Shown here one piece after another: positions 51,573 to 61,000 of a stretch of 64,000 nucleotides of DNA (positions are counted from its first letter, which is position 1; each line of letters opens with the position of its first letter). The notes under the pieces are model-generated. The model saw nothing but the letters and a program-made list of their open reading frames with translations, was not told the origin of the DNA and made no database searches. The stretch covers positions 1 to 64,000 of the forward strand of contig NZ_VLKW01000009.1 of NCBI RefSeq assembly GCF_007830495.1. The letters are read 5' to 3'. The DNA comes from Pseudoduganella flava. Lineage in GTDB: Bacteria > Pseudomonadota > Gammaproteobacteria > Burkholderiales > Burkholderiaceae_D. Position numbers and translations under genes: made by a program.

Positions 51573-51993
51573 TACTCACCAAAAAAGTTTCCAAAATTCG
51601 GGGACTGTCCCTCGTTTTTGGAAATTTTTTTCCTTCTTGCAGCGAAATCAAGGTGCTTGCCGAATGCAAGGCGAATGTCGGCTGGTGCTGGGCTTATATG
51701 TTTCCAAAAACCAGGGACAGTCCCTGTTGTTTTCAACAACCAGGGACAGTCCCCGGTGTTGTTTTGCAACCAGCTCGGCAGTTTGGTCGGCATTTTTAGC
51801 GACCAAAAATCACCGTTTGTCTACCGGATTCGTCAATGGAATTGTTACTAAAACTGTTTTGATACATGTTGCAGTGCAGAAATCGAACGTTCGTATCAAA
51901 ATTTTGTGGAGTGTAGTATCCTTCGCCCGCCAGCCCCAGCCGTAGGAGGGCGGCGTTTGTCGAAAAATGGTAAGAATAGATAGCGAGACCACC
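51573..51993. other. Non-coding region with REP-like repeats before fadL
   Basis: An AT-rich stretch without a believable gene. It holds three copies of the GGGACAGTCCC/GGGACTGTCCC palindrome (listed separately). It also holds an inverted repeat TTGGTCG (51783-51789) / CGACCAA (51800-51806) and a dyad TTTTGATAC (51857-51865) / GTATCAAAA (51893-51901) in the presumed promoter region of the FadL-like gene. Confidence 0.65.
51587..51761. repeat. Cluster of three REP-like palindromes
   Basis: Copy 1 (51587-51624) has the core GGGACTGTCCC (51601-51611) inside TTTCCAAAA / TTTTTGGAAA arms. Copies 2 and 3 have the opposite core GGGACAGTCCC at 51714-51724 and 51743-51753, with CAACAACC / GGTGTTG arms. 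Copy 1 is therefore inverted relative to the others, a usual layout for REP pairs and REP doublets mobilised by a tyrosine transposase. Confidence 0.7.
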
Positions 51994-53409
51994 GTGAACA
52001 AAAAATATCTGACCCTGATCATTGCGGCCGCCATGGCGACCGTGTCCGCGACCGCCGGCGCATCCGGCTACCGCTTCGGCTCGCAAAGCGTGTCGTCGCA
52101 AGGCACGGCCGAGGCGAATGGCGCCGAGGCGGCTGATGCCTCCACGATTTTCTCGAACCCGGCAGGCATGTCCCGCCTCGAGGGCAAGCAGCTCGTCGGC
52201 GGCATCACCGCCGTCGTGCCGCACTCGACCTACAACGACGAAGGCTCGCGCCGCTTCACCGGTACCTCGGTCGGCGGCCTGACGAGCCAGGACGACTACG
52301 TGCCGAAGGCCGTCGCCGCGCCGTCGCTGTACTACAGCCAGAAGATCAACGACCAGTTGACGGCCGGCTTCGGCATGTTCGTACCGTACGGTACCAACCT
52401 GTCGTATGACTGGAACTGGGCGGGCCGCTACGCGCTCACCAACATCAAGCTGACGTCGATCACGCTGAACCCGTCCGTCGCGTGGAAGATCAACGAACAG
52501 CACTCGTTCGGCTTCGGTCTGAACGCCGAGTACATGAAGGCCACGCTGGGCCAGGGCGTCGATACGCCGGGCTCCATCGCTGCCGCGCAGGCTGCCGGCA
52601 CCGGCACCGCGCTGATCCGCCAGATCGTCGCACTGGGCGGCAACCCGGCCGCGCTGGCCCGCGTCGGCGACGCTCATGCGAGCGTCGAGGGCAAGGACTG
52701 GGGCTACGGCTTCAACGTGGGCTACATGTTCCAGCCGATGCAGGGCACCCGCTTCGGTATCACCTACCGCTCGTCGATCAAGCACAAGCTGCGCGGCGGC
52801 GCGGACTGGGACTTCTCCACGGTCACCAGCGACGCCGTCGTCAACCGCGTGATCGAAGCCGCTTCGCACCACGAGGATTCGGCCGCGCTGGTCGAACTGC
52901 GTACTCCGGAGACGCTGTCGCTGAACGGCTACCATGAGTTCAACGACAAGCTGGCCGGCATGTTCGACGTGACCTGGACGCGCAACTCGCGCATGAAGAA
53001 CATCGACATCCAGTTCCTGGGCACCGACAACGGCGACGAAGTGATCCGCCAGCAGTGGAAGAACACCGTGCGCGTGGCGCTCGGCGCGAACTACAAGCTG
53101 AACGAGAAGGTGATGCTGCGTGCCGGTATCGCCCACGACGAGGCACCGGTGCGTAGCGACGAGCTGCGTCACGCCGCGCTGCCCGATTCGGACCGCAACC
53201 AGCTGTCGTTCGGCTTCAACTGGAAGGTGACGCCGAAGTCGTCGTTCGATTTCGCCTACTCGTACCTGGACTTCAAGGATGCGCGCGGCAACTACACGAA
53301 CAACTGCCGTCCTGGCCTGCTGACCTGCACGGGTAACGGCGAGACGACGCGCGGCACGTGGAAGACGCACCTCCAGCTGATCGGCATGGCGTACAACTAC
53401 CAGTTCTGA
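51994..53409 (+). CDS. FadL/OmpP1-family outer-membrane porin
   Basis: 471 residues from a GTG at 51994. The longer ATG start at 51967 gives MVRIDSETT, which has no signal-peptide character and no ribosome site, while the GTG gives MNKKYLTLIIAAAMATVSATAGA. The mature protein begins SGYRFGSQSVSSQGTAEANGAEAADASTIFSNPAGMSRL, the FadL/TodX plug segment with its NPA motif. It continues as beta-barrel strands and ends in aromatic YQF, as outer-membrane proteins do. It probably brings hydrophobic compounds such as long-chain fatty acids across the outer membrane. A shared terminator follows. Confidence 0.93.
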   Translation: MNKKYLTLIIAAAMATVSATAGASGYRFGSQSVSSQGTAEANGAEAADASTIFSNPAGMSRLEGKQLVGGITAVVPHSTYNDEGSRRFTGTSVGGLTSQDDYVPKAVAAPSLYYSQKINDQLTAGFGMFVPYGTNLSYDWNWAGRYALTNIKLTSITLNPSVAWKINEQHSFGFGLNAEYMKATLGQGVDTPGSIAAAQAAGTGTALIRQIVALGGNPAALARVGDAHASVEGKDWGYGFNVGYMFQPMQGTRFGITYRSSIKHKLRGGADWDFSTVTSDAVVNRVIEAASHHEDSAALVELRTPETLSLNGYHEFNDKLAGMFDVTWTRNSRMKNIDIQFLGTDNGDEVIRQQWKNTVRVALGANYKLNEKVMLRAGIAHDEAPVRSDELRHAALPDSDRNQLSFGFNWKVTPKSSFDFAYSYLDFKDARGNYTNNCRPGLLTCTGNGETTRGTWKTHLQLIGMAYNYQF

Positions 53410-53454
53410 TCGGCCGCGGCGCAACGCCGCGCAGCCAGAGAACGTAGGCAAAGA

Positions 53455-53487
53455 AAAAGCCGGCACCCGAAAGGTGCCGGCTTTTTT
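53455..53487. terminator. Bidirectional terminator between fadL and a lipoprotein gene
   Basis: AAAAGCCGGCACC / GGTGCCGGCTTTTTT with loop CGAAA. T-runs exist on both strands, so it serves the fadL-like gene and the convergent lipoprotein gene. Confidence 0.9.
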
Positions 53488-53499
53488 TCAACTGCCCGA

Positions 53500-53850
53500 T
53501 CAGCGGTTCGGCGTGGTGCCGGTGGTGCCGGACGTGTCGCCGCCGGTGGTGCCGGTGGTACCGGTCGCGCCGGCCGGTGGCGTCGTGGTGCTGTCGGCCG
53601 GCGGGGTGGTGCCGGTTGCACCGCCGGTTGCGCCACCAGTCGTGCCCGTGTCGCCGCTGGTGCCGCTGGCCGGCGGGGTGGCCGGAGCGGCAGGCGTCGT
53701 GGTCGTGTCCGGCGTGGCGGCAGGCGTGGTCGCCGTGCCGGAGGTGTCGCCGGCCGGATGGTCGGCGTCACGGTTCTTGCAGCCTGCCAGCGCTGCGCTG
53801 CCAAGGACTGCTGCCAGGATCAGGGCGGACGTTTTACTCAGCTTAATCAT
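53500..53850 (-). CDS. Small Thr/Pro/Gly-rich lipoprotein
   Basis: 116 residues. Start at 53850 (MIKLSKTSALILAAVLGSAALAGC) follows AAAGGAGTCGAA; a longer reading from 53865 lacks a better site. The lipobox LAGC gives a lipidated Cys. The rest is low-complexity: stretches of TTTPPA, TGTTGG and GGATGG-type units without secondary structure. It is probably a flexible lipoprotein tether; no family is recognised and the role is unknown. Confidence 0.85.
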   Translation of the reverse strand: MIKLSKTSALILAAVLGSAALAGCKNRDADHPAGDTSGTATTPAATPDTTTTPAAPATPPASGTSGDTGTTGGATGGATGTTPPADSTTTPPAGATGTTGTTGGDTSGTTGTTPNR

Positions 53851-53955
53851 TTCGACTCCTTTCAAGTGGGTGATGGCGAAACCATTAGGTATCGTTAGAC
53901 CGCCAGGATGGTTGCCGGTTCGAGATGTGCCTGATAGTAATTGCCGCGTGTCCCC

Positions 53956-54900
53956 TCAGGCTGGGGCAAGCGTACGCAAAAGGGCCGGTACTTCGGCCGA
54001 AATCTCCCTAGCCAGGTAGCCCAGCACGCCGTATCGGATCGACAGCTGCTCGCCGGCGGACGCATGCAGCGCGATCCCCCAGGCGGCGGCCTGTTCCAAC
54101 GTGGCGCCACGCGCCGCCAGGCCGGCAATGATGCCTGCCAGCGCGTCGCCGGACCCCGAAATCGCCAGGCCGACATTGCCGCCCTGGTGTTGCCACAGCC
54201 GGCCATCCGGCGCGGCAAGCACGGTGGTGGCTCCCTTCAAGGCCACCACCGCATTCCAGCGCCGCGCTGCTGCCAGCGCGGCATCGATGGGCGCGGCGGC
54301 GATCTCGTCCTTGCCGCGCCCCGTCAAATGAGACAGCTCGCCCGCGTGCGGCGTCAACAGCACCGGCTCGCGGAAGCGGAAATGCTCCATGTCCTTCGGC
54401 TCGTCCAGCACGTGCGCCAGCAGGTGCGGTTCGTCCGCGTTTTCCTGCTGGGCGCCGACCGCGCCCATCGCCGCCGCATCCAGGATGATCGGCTTGCCGG
54501 CAAAGCGGGGCAGCAATGCATGCACCAGCTCGGCCGTGGCCGCATCGTCCTGCATGCCGGGCCCGATCAGCACGGCATCGACCTTCGCCGCCAGATCGCC
54601 CAGCCGGCGCGCCGCGTCCAGCGTGAACCCGCCGGAAGCCGTCTCCGCCAGGCCGATCACGCGCGATTCCGGGATCGCCGTCGCGACCAGCGGGGCCACG
54701 CTGGCCGCCGTGGCCATCGTCAGCTTGCCCGCGCCGGAGCGCAAGGCGGCCGTCGCGGCCAGCATCACGGCGCCCGGCATCTCGCGCGAGCCGCCGACGA
54801 TCAAGATGCTGCCGCGGCCTTCCTTGTCGTCGTCGAACGACGGTTCGGGCAGCGCCCAGGCGCGCAACGTGCGGGCCGTGATGTCGACTGGCTGGCTCAT
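53956..54900 (-). CDS. nnrD: ADP-dependent NAD(P)H-hydrate dehydratase
   Basis: 314 residues. It repairs damaged hydrated NAD(P)H using ADP. The ribokinase-like fold shows ILIVGGSREMPGAVMLAATAALRSGAGK at the N-terminus, LTPHAGELSHLTG, and the catalytic GSGDALAGIIAGL near the C-terminus. Only the dehydratase (YjeF C-terminal) part is present; the epimerase NnrE must be encoded elsewhere. It lies nine bases after the histidine phosphatase gene, on the same strand. Confidence 0.94.
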   Translation of the reverse strand: MSQPVDITARTLRAWALPEPSFDDDKEGRGSILIVGGSREMPGAVMLAATAALRSGAGKLTMATAASVAPLVATAIPESRVIGLAETASGGFTLDAARRLGDLAAKVDAVLIGPGMQDDAATAELVHALLPRFAGKPIILDAAAMGAVGAQQENADEPHLLAHVLDEPKDMEHFRFREPVLLTPHAGELSHLTGRGKDEIAAAPIDAALAAARRWNAVVALKGATTVLAAPDGRLWQHQGGNVGLAISGSGDALAGIIAGLAARGATLEQAAAWGIALHASAGEQLSIRYGVLGYLAREISAEVPALLRTLAPA

Positions 54901-54909
54901 TGCTCGTCC

Positions 54910-55674
54910 TTACGATTTCGGTGCGGCCGGCTGGTCCTTGCCCTTCGTCACCGGCGTGCCGGTCGACGTCAGCGGGGCCACGAAATTCTCCAGGTCCAGC
55001 ACCAGCTTGCCGCGCTTGCCCATGGCCGGGTCGAAGCGGTACGACGTCACGCTGCAGTTCGGCACGTCGCTGGCCCGGTCGATCGCGAGAATCCCGGACT
55101 CGTCCATCCGCTCCAGCAGATAGCGCAGGCAGTTGACGATCACCTGGTGCGCAACGATCAGCACTCTTTCCGAGCGGTATTCGCGCGTGATCGTATCGAG
55201 CACGCTGCGCAGCCGCAGGATCACGTCGCACCAGCTTTCGCCGCCCGGCGGCCGGAAATAAAACTTGCCCACGTGGCGGCGCTGTTCGTGCAGCTCCGGA
55301 TACTTGTCGGCGATGCCAAGCGGCGTCAGCCGGTCGATGATACCGAATTCCTTTTCACGGAGCCGTTCGTCTGCGACGACGGTCAGCAATTCGTCACGGT
55401 CGAGCTTCTCGACGACCGTCAGGGCCGTGTCGCGGGCCCGCACATAAGGCGAGTACAGCACGACGTTGGGACGTTGTTCGGGAGGGAGGGAACAGAACCA
55501 TTGCGCGAGCGCACCCGCCTGCCGCTGGCCCAGCTCGGACAGCGGCACGTCCATGTCCCGCTCGGCAATATCGATCAGAAACTGCGACGCGGCCTCGGCC
55601 GCATCGCGTGCGACGTTGCCGGCACTTTGTCCGTGCCGCACGATCCAGATCTGTTGGGGCCACTTCTGTTCCAT
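54910..55674 (-). CDS. Histidine phosphatase family protein
   Basis: 254 residues. Phosphoglycerate-mutase-like fold. The catalytic motif IWIVRHGQSAGN places the phospho-accepting His14 near the N-terminus, which confirms the start at 55674. The second His lies in VLIVAHQVIVNCLRYLLE. Substrate unknown. It is followed closely by nnrD. Confidence 0.92.
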   Translation of the reverse strand: MEQKWPQQIWIVRHGQSAGNVARDAAEAASQFLIDIAERDMDVPLSELGQRQAGALAQWFCSLPPEQRPNVVLYSPYVRARDTALTVVEKLDRDELLTVVADERLREKEFGIIDRLTPLGIADKYPELHEQRRHVGKFYFRPPGGESWCDVILRLRSVLDTITREYRSERVLIVAHQVIVNCLRYLLERMDESGILAIDRASDVPNCSVTSYRFDPAMGKRGKLVLDLENFVAPLTSTGTPVTKGKDQPAAPKS

Positions 55675-55762
55675 CGCGTCCGTCTTCGTGATTCGGTGTG
55701 CGAATACTAGACGAATCCGGCGATGAGTGGCGCATGCATCCGCGCCAGCCGTGGCAGGGGGC

Positions 55763-57220
55763 TCAGGCGGTGGCTTGCGCCCGGTTTTTGGCGTTGGCGT
55801 TGCCGCTGTCGTCGGCGCCGTCGTCGGCGCCGTCGTCAGCATTTTCATCCGGCTCGGCGTCGCTGTCGAACACGGCGACATCCGTCTCGCCCAGCACGCG
55901 CGCGGTCAGCGTGCCCGCCGTGATCGAGCCTGACACGTTCAGCGCCGTGCGGCCCATGTCGATCAGCGGCTCGATCGAGATCAACAGGCCCGCCAAAGCG
56001 ACCGGGAGGTTCATCGATGAAAGCACGATCAGCGCGGCGAACGTGGCGCCGCCGCCGACGCCGGCCACGCCGACGGAGCCGATCGTGATCACCGCCAGCA
56101 GCGGCAGCAGGAACGACGCCGTGAACGGATCGATGCCGACCGTCGGCGCGATCATCACGGCCAGCATCGCCGGGTAGATGCCGGCGCAGCCGTTCTGGCC
56201 GATCGTCGCGCCGAACGACGCGGCGAAGTTGGCGATGCCTTCCGGCGTGCCCAGGCGCCGCACCTGCGTCTGCACGTTCATCGGAATCGCGCCGGCGCTG
56301 CTGCGCGACGTGAACGCGAACGTCAGCACGGGCAGGATCTTCTTCGCGAAGCGCAAGGGATTGAGCCCCGTGCCGGCCACGATGGCCAGGTGCACGCCGA
56401 ACATCAGCAGCAGCGCGCAGTACGACGCGGCCACGAAGCCGATCAGGTTCAGGATGTCCGCATACGACGACGTGGCGACGACCTGCGCCATCAGCGCCAG
56501 CACGCCGTAGGGCGTCAGCCGCAGCACCAGCGTGACGATGCGCATCACGATCGCATGGGCGACCTTGACGAAATGGTCGAACGACACGAACAGGTCCGGC
56601 TTCTTGTCGGCGATGCCGATCGCGGCGATGCCGACGAACACGGAGACGATGACGACGGCGATCGTCGACGTCTTGCGCGCGCCCGTCATGTCGAGGAACG
56701 GATTGGCGGGAATGAACGACAGGATCATGTTCGGCAGCGAGATCGCCTGCGCGTCGGCCAGCTTGCCTTCCAGGTAGGCGCCGCGCGCCACTTCGGCGGC
56801 GCTGGACGTGAGGCCCACGGCGGACAGGCCGAACAGCTTCGCCATCAGGATGCCGATCGTCGCGGCGACGGCCGTCGTGATCATCAGCGTGCCGATCGTC
56901 AGTACGCTGATCTTGCCGAGCGAATTGGCGCTGCGCAGTTTCAGGATCGCGCCGACGATCGATACCATGATCAGCGGCATGACGATCATCTGCAGCAGCT
57001 TCACATAGCCGGTGCCGACGATGTCCAGGTATTCGCTGGTCGTCTTGACGACGGCGCTGTGGGCGCCGTACAGCGCCTGCAGCGCCGCGCCCAGCACGAC
57101 CCCGAGGCCCAGCGCCGTGAACACGCGCACGGTGAACGACGCGTGGCGCCGCTGCAGGTGGTACACGACGGCCAGCAGGAGGAGGGCGGCGGCGAGATTC
57201 GCAAGGACGGGGAGGGTCAT
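55763..57220 (-). CDS. Dicarboxylate/amino acid:cation symporter (TcyP/YdjN-like)
   Basis: 485 residues. DAACS-family sodium or proton symporter with eight membrane segments and re-entrant loops. The Ser-rich HP1 loop reads FTSRSSAGAIPMN and the second hairpin includes GVAGVGGGATFAALIVL. The overall pattern (MIVMPLIMVSIVGAILKL, GATIGQNGCAGIYPAML) is closest to L-cystine transporters of the TcyP/YdjN type. The last 25 residues form an acidic low-complexity tail containing DDGADDGADD, not usual for the family. Confidence 0.93.
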   Translation of the reverse strand: MTLPVLANLAAALLLLAVVYHLQRRHASFTVRVFTALGLGVVLGAALQALYGAHSAVVKTTSEYLDIVGTGYVKLLQMIVMPLIMVSIVGAILKLRSANSLGKISVLTIGTLMITTAVAATIGILMAKLFGLSAVGLTSSAAEVARGAYLEGKLADAQAISLPNMILSFIPANPFLDMTGARKTSTIAVVIVSVFVGIAAIGIADKKPDLFVSFDHFVKVAHAIVMRIVTLVLRLTPYGVLALMAQVVATSSYADILNLIGFVAASYCALLLMFGVHLAIVAGTGLNPLRFAKKILPVLTFAFTSRSSAGAIPMNVQTQVRRLGTPEGIANFAASFGATIGQNGCAGIYPAMLAVMIAPTVGIDPFTASFLLPLLAVITIGSVGVAGVGGGATFAALIVLSSMNLPVALAGLLISIEPLIDMGRTALNVSGSITAGTLTARVLGETDVAVFDSDAEPDENADDGADDGADDSGNANAKNRAQATA

Positions 57221-57335
57221 CGGTATGCTTGAAAAATGATTGCTTGCCGGATTCTACCGCTCCGGCGCGAAAGACGTGCGACCGCCCGTGGCGGATTCTG
57301 CGATTATTGCTGCATATCGTTATGCATGGAGTGCG

Positions 57336-57851
57336 ATGAAAGTCTTGCTGAAACTGTTTGGCGCCGGCTACCTGGCCGTCTCCGGCTTCTTCTTCATCTG
57401 CGGCGTCGCCCTCGTCGGCATGTCCGCATGGGAGATCTGGGAGGCGCTCACCGTCGCCTCCAGCGAGACGATGCAGCCGCGCTTCGTGCGCATCCTCGAA
57501 TCGGTCGGCCTGCTGACGATCGCCGTCGCCGCGTTCGAACTGGGCCAGACCGTGCTGGAGGAAGAAGTGCAGCGCGAGGCCAGCATCAGTACCCCGACGC
57601 GGGTGCGCCGCTTCATGTCGCGCTTCCTGATCGTCGTCATCGTGTCGCTGTCGATCGAATGCCTGGTCTCCGCATTCCAGTCGCTGCACGGGCGCCCGGA
57701 GCTGTTGCCGCATGCTGGCGTGATCGGCGTGTGCGCCGCATTGCTGCTGCTGGCGTGGGGCGCATTCATCCGCCTGAACATCCCCGCCGAGCACCTGGAA
57801 CCCCAGGCGATGCAGGAAGCGCAGGCCGAGGATGACAAGATCGCTACATGA
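57336..57851 (+). CDS. Conserved inner-membrane protein of unknown function
   Basis: 171 residues with three or four membrane segments (GAGYLAVSGFFFICGVALVGM, VGLLTIAVAAF, FLIVVIVSLSIECLVSAF, GVIGVCAALLLLAWGAFI). The start at 57336 is preceded by GGAG; an upstream in-frame ATG adds non-matching residues. I do not recognise a named family. It is divergent from the symporter gene by 115 bases. Confidence 0.8.
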   Translation: MKVLLKLFGAGYLAVSGFFFICGVALVGMSAWEIWEALTVASSETMQPRFVRILESVGLLTIAVAAFELGQTVLEEEVQREASISTPTRVRRFMSRFLIVVIVSLSIECLVSAFQSLHGRPELLPHAGVIGVCAALLLLAWGAFIRLNIPAEHLEPQAMQEAQAEDDKIAT

Positions 57852-57896
57852 GTTTCGGCTCTGCAATATTGAGGCATAACATAGTCCGTGCACGCT

Positions 57897-57914
57897 TTTG
57901 CATCCGAATGCAAA
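57897..57914. promoter_or_regulatory. Inverted repeat upstream of the RTX gene
   Basis: TTTGCAT (57897-57903) and ATGCAAA (57908-57914) are perfect complements around CCGA. It lies in the 200-base gap before the RTX gene. It may be an operator or a small hairpin ending the preceding transcript. A CCCCGGGG palindrome follows at 57954-57961. Confidence 0.4.
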
Positions 57915-58051
57915 CAGTGTAGCTAAGCCGCAACAACCCACCCCCACCCCGTACCCCGGGGACACTATTTCGATTGTATCTGCTGCTGCGTTCGCCCAAC
58001 GCGCATGGTAAATTGCCGTGTGGCAAAAATCCTTTCTGGAGCAGATAAATC

Positions 58052-61000
58052 ATGACGGTCAAGTTAACGGGTCCCCTCGGTTTCGGCAGCTTCGATGACG
58101 ACGTTGAAGTCGGCGGCGATGCCGGCGACGTGTTTGTCGGCGGTTTCGGCCTGTATGGCGACGCCGGCAACGACATCGTGCAGGCGGGCGGCGGCGACGA
58201 TACGATCTACGGGTCGGACGGCGCCGATACGCTGGACGGCGGCGCCGGCAGCGACCTGGTCGACTACAGCCTGGCCGGGGCGGGCATCGTCGTGGACCTG
58301 GCCAGCGCGACCGCCGTGGCGGACGACAAGGGTACCGACACGCTGGTGTCGATCGAGCGCGTGCGCGGCTCCGCGTTCGACGACACGATCACCGGCGGTG
58401 CCGGCGACGATTGGATCGCTGGCGGCGCGGGCGCGGATCGTCTCGATGGCGGCGCAGGCATCGACACCGCAAGCTATGCTGACGAGGCCGCCGGCGTGAT
58501 CGCGAACCTTGCCACCAACAACGCCACCACGACCACGGGCACCGACACGCTGCGCAATGTAGAGAACCTGTCGGGCAGCAGCTACGCCGACTACCTGACC
58601 GGCGATACGGCGGCGAATTTGCTTGATGGCGGCGCCGGCAACGATGTGCTGCGCGGTGGCGCCGGCAACGACACGTTGGTGGGCAATATCGGCGACGACA
58701 CAGCGGCGTTCTCCGGCAATCTCGCCGACTACACGCTGACGACCCTGGCCGATGGCCGCGTGCTGGTCACCGACCTGCGCGCCGGCCAGGACGGCACCGA
58801 CACGCTGGTCGGCATCCGCCACCTGCAATTCGCCGACCAGAAGCTGGACCTGACGGGCGTCGACCGCCTCGTCGCGGCCGACGGCCAGGCGCAATCGGTC
58901 ACCGGGCTGGCTGACGGCAGCTATGTGATCGCCTGGCAGGGCAGCGATGCGAGCGGCAGCGGCGTGTTTTTCCGCCAGTTCGATGCCGACGGCACGCCGC
59001 TGGGCGCCGCCACGCAGATCAATACCGCAACGGCCGGCCAGCAGCAGGCGCCCGCGATCACCGCGCTGTATGGCGGCGGCTGGGTGGCGGTCTATCAAAG
59101 CCAGGGCACAAACGGCTGGGACATCGCCGTGCAGCGCTTCAATGCCGACGGCAGCCGCGCCGGCACCGAGATGGTGCTGGGTCAGGCGGGCGACCAGCTC
59201 GCGCCCAGCGTCAGCGCCACCGTCGACGGTGGCTTCGTCATCGTCTGGCAAGGCGCCGGCAGCGACGGCACGGCCGACGTGCGCGCCACCCGCGTCAGCT
59301 GGGATGGCCAAGCGCAGACGGCTGCGCTGGTGAACACGACGACGACGGGCCAGCAGCAGGGCGCGGCCGTCGCCGAGCAGGACAACGGCTACATGGTGGC
59401 CTGGCAGTCGGACAACGGCAGCAGCCACAAGGTGCAGGTGCAGCAGTACAGCTGGGACGGCACGGCGGTGGGCTCGGAAGTCACGCTGGCGACCAGCGGC
59501 GTCGTCGGCAGCGTCGGCATCGCCACCTTGTACGGCAGCGCGGGCTACAGCGTCGCCGGCACCGTCGTGACCTGGGTGCAGGACGACGGCAACGCGACGA
59601 CCGCCGACGACGCGGTGATGGTGCAGCGCTTCAGCGCCGCGGGCACGCCGGTGGGCGGCCCGATCACGGTGGTGTCGGCCGGCTTCCAGCACGAGGCAGC
59701 GGTGACGGGCCTGCGCGACGGCGGCTTCATCGTCGTGTGGGACAATGTGGCGGTGGACGGCACCGTTTCCGTGATGGGGCGCCACTACAATGCGGACGGC
59801 TCGGCCGCAGGCACTGCATGGCAGGTCAACCAGGTTGCCGCGACGGGGGCGATCGGTGCGCCGACGGTGGCCGAAGCGGCCGACGGCCGCGTGATCGTCA
59901 GCTGGACGGCGATGGGCGCGGACGGCGTGGCCCGCGTCTGGCAGCAGGAAGTCGGCTATGACGGCGCGGCGGAGTTCGCGGTAGCGGGCAGCACCGGCGA
60001 GCCGCCGGCGGCACCGCAATTCAGTGTGCAGGCCGTGCAGGAGCAGATGGCGGCGCGCGCGGGCGCCGCGCCGGCGACGGACAGCGCGCTGATCCAGGCA
60101 CCGGGCCCCGTCGTCGACGAGGGCACGTTCAGCAAGGGCCACCTGCTGATCAAGGGAACCGCCGACGCGGGTGCGACGGTCACGCTGTACGACGCCGGCG
60201 TCAAGGTCGGGCGCGTGACCGCGGGCGGCGACGGCGCGTGGATCATCGAATTCAAGGACCTGGAGGCGGGCGCGCACCGCTTCACCGCGACCGCCACCGA
60301 CATGCTGGGCCAGACCAGCGCGGCCAGCCACACCGTGGCACTGGTCGTGCTGGGCACGATCGCCGGCACGACCGGCAGCGACAACGCGGCCTATTTCACG
60401 ACGCGCGGTGCCGATGTCAATGCGCAGACGATCGATGCCGGCGCCGGCAACGACACGATCGACGGCGGCGGCGGTGCCGACACGCTGCAAGGCGGTGCCG
60501 GCAATGACACCTACGTGATCGGCAACGACGGCGTCACCGTCGTCGAGAACCTGAACGGCGGTACCGACACGGTGCGCGCCACCGTCGACATCACACTGGC
60601 GGACAACGTCGAGCACCTGGTGTTCGAAGGCAGCGCCGGCCACACGGGCTACGGCAACGCGTTGAACAACTCCCTCACCGGCAGCAGCGGCGACGACGCC
60701 CTGTACGGCGGCGACGGCAAGGACACGCTGGCGGGCGGCGCCGGCAACGACACGCTCGACGGCGGCGCCGGTGCCGACGCCATGACGGGCGGCGCCGGCG
60801 ACGACACGTACATCGTCGACGCGGGCGATACCGTCACCGAAGTGGCCACCGCAAGCGGCGGCATCGATACCGTCAACACCGCGCTGGCCAGCTACACGCT
60901 GGGCGCCGGCGTCGAGAACCTGGTGCGCATCGGCGACACGGCATTCACGGCGACCGGCAATGCGCTGGACAACCTGATCGTCGGCGCGGCCGGCAACGAC

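Noticed and set aside
51667..51945. Short open frames within the repeat region before fadL
   Set aside because: They run through the palindromic repeats and lack a ribosome site or protein-like composition.
58015..58051. Possible sigma-54 promoter (TGGCAAAAATCC) before the RTX gene
   Set aside because: The GG-N10-GC rule is not met; the -12 element is missing.
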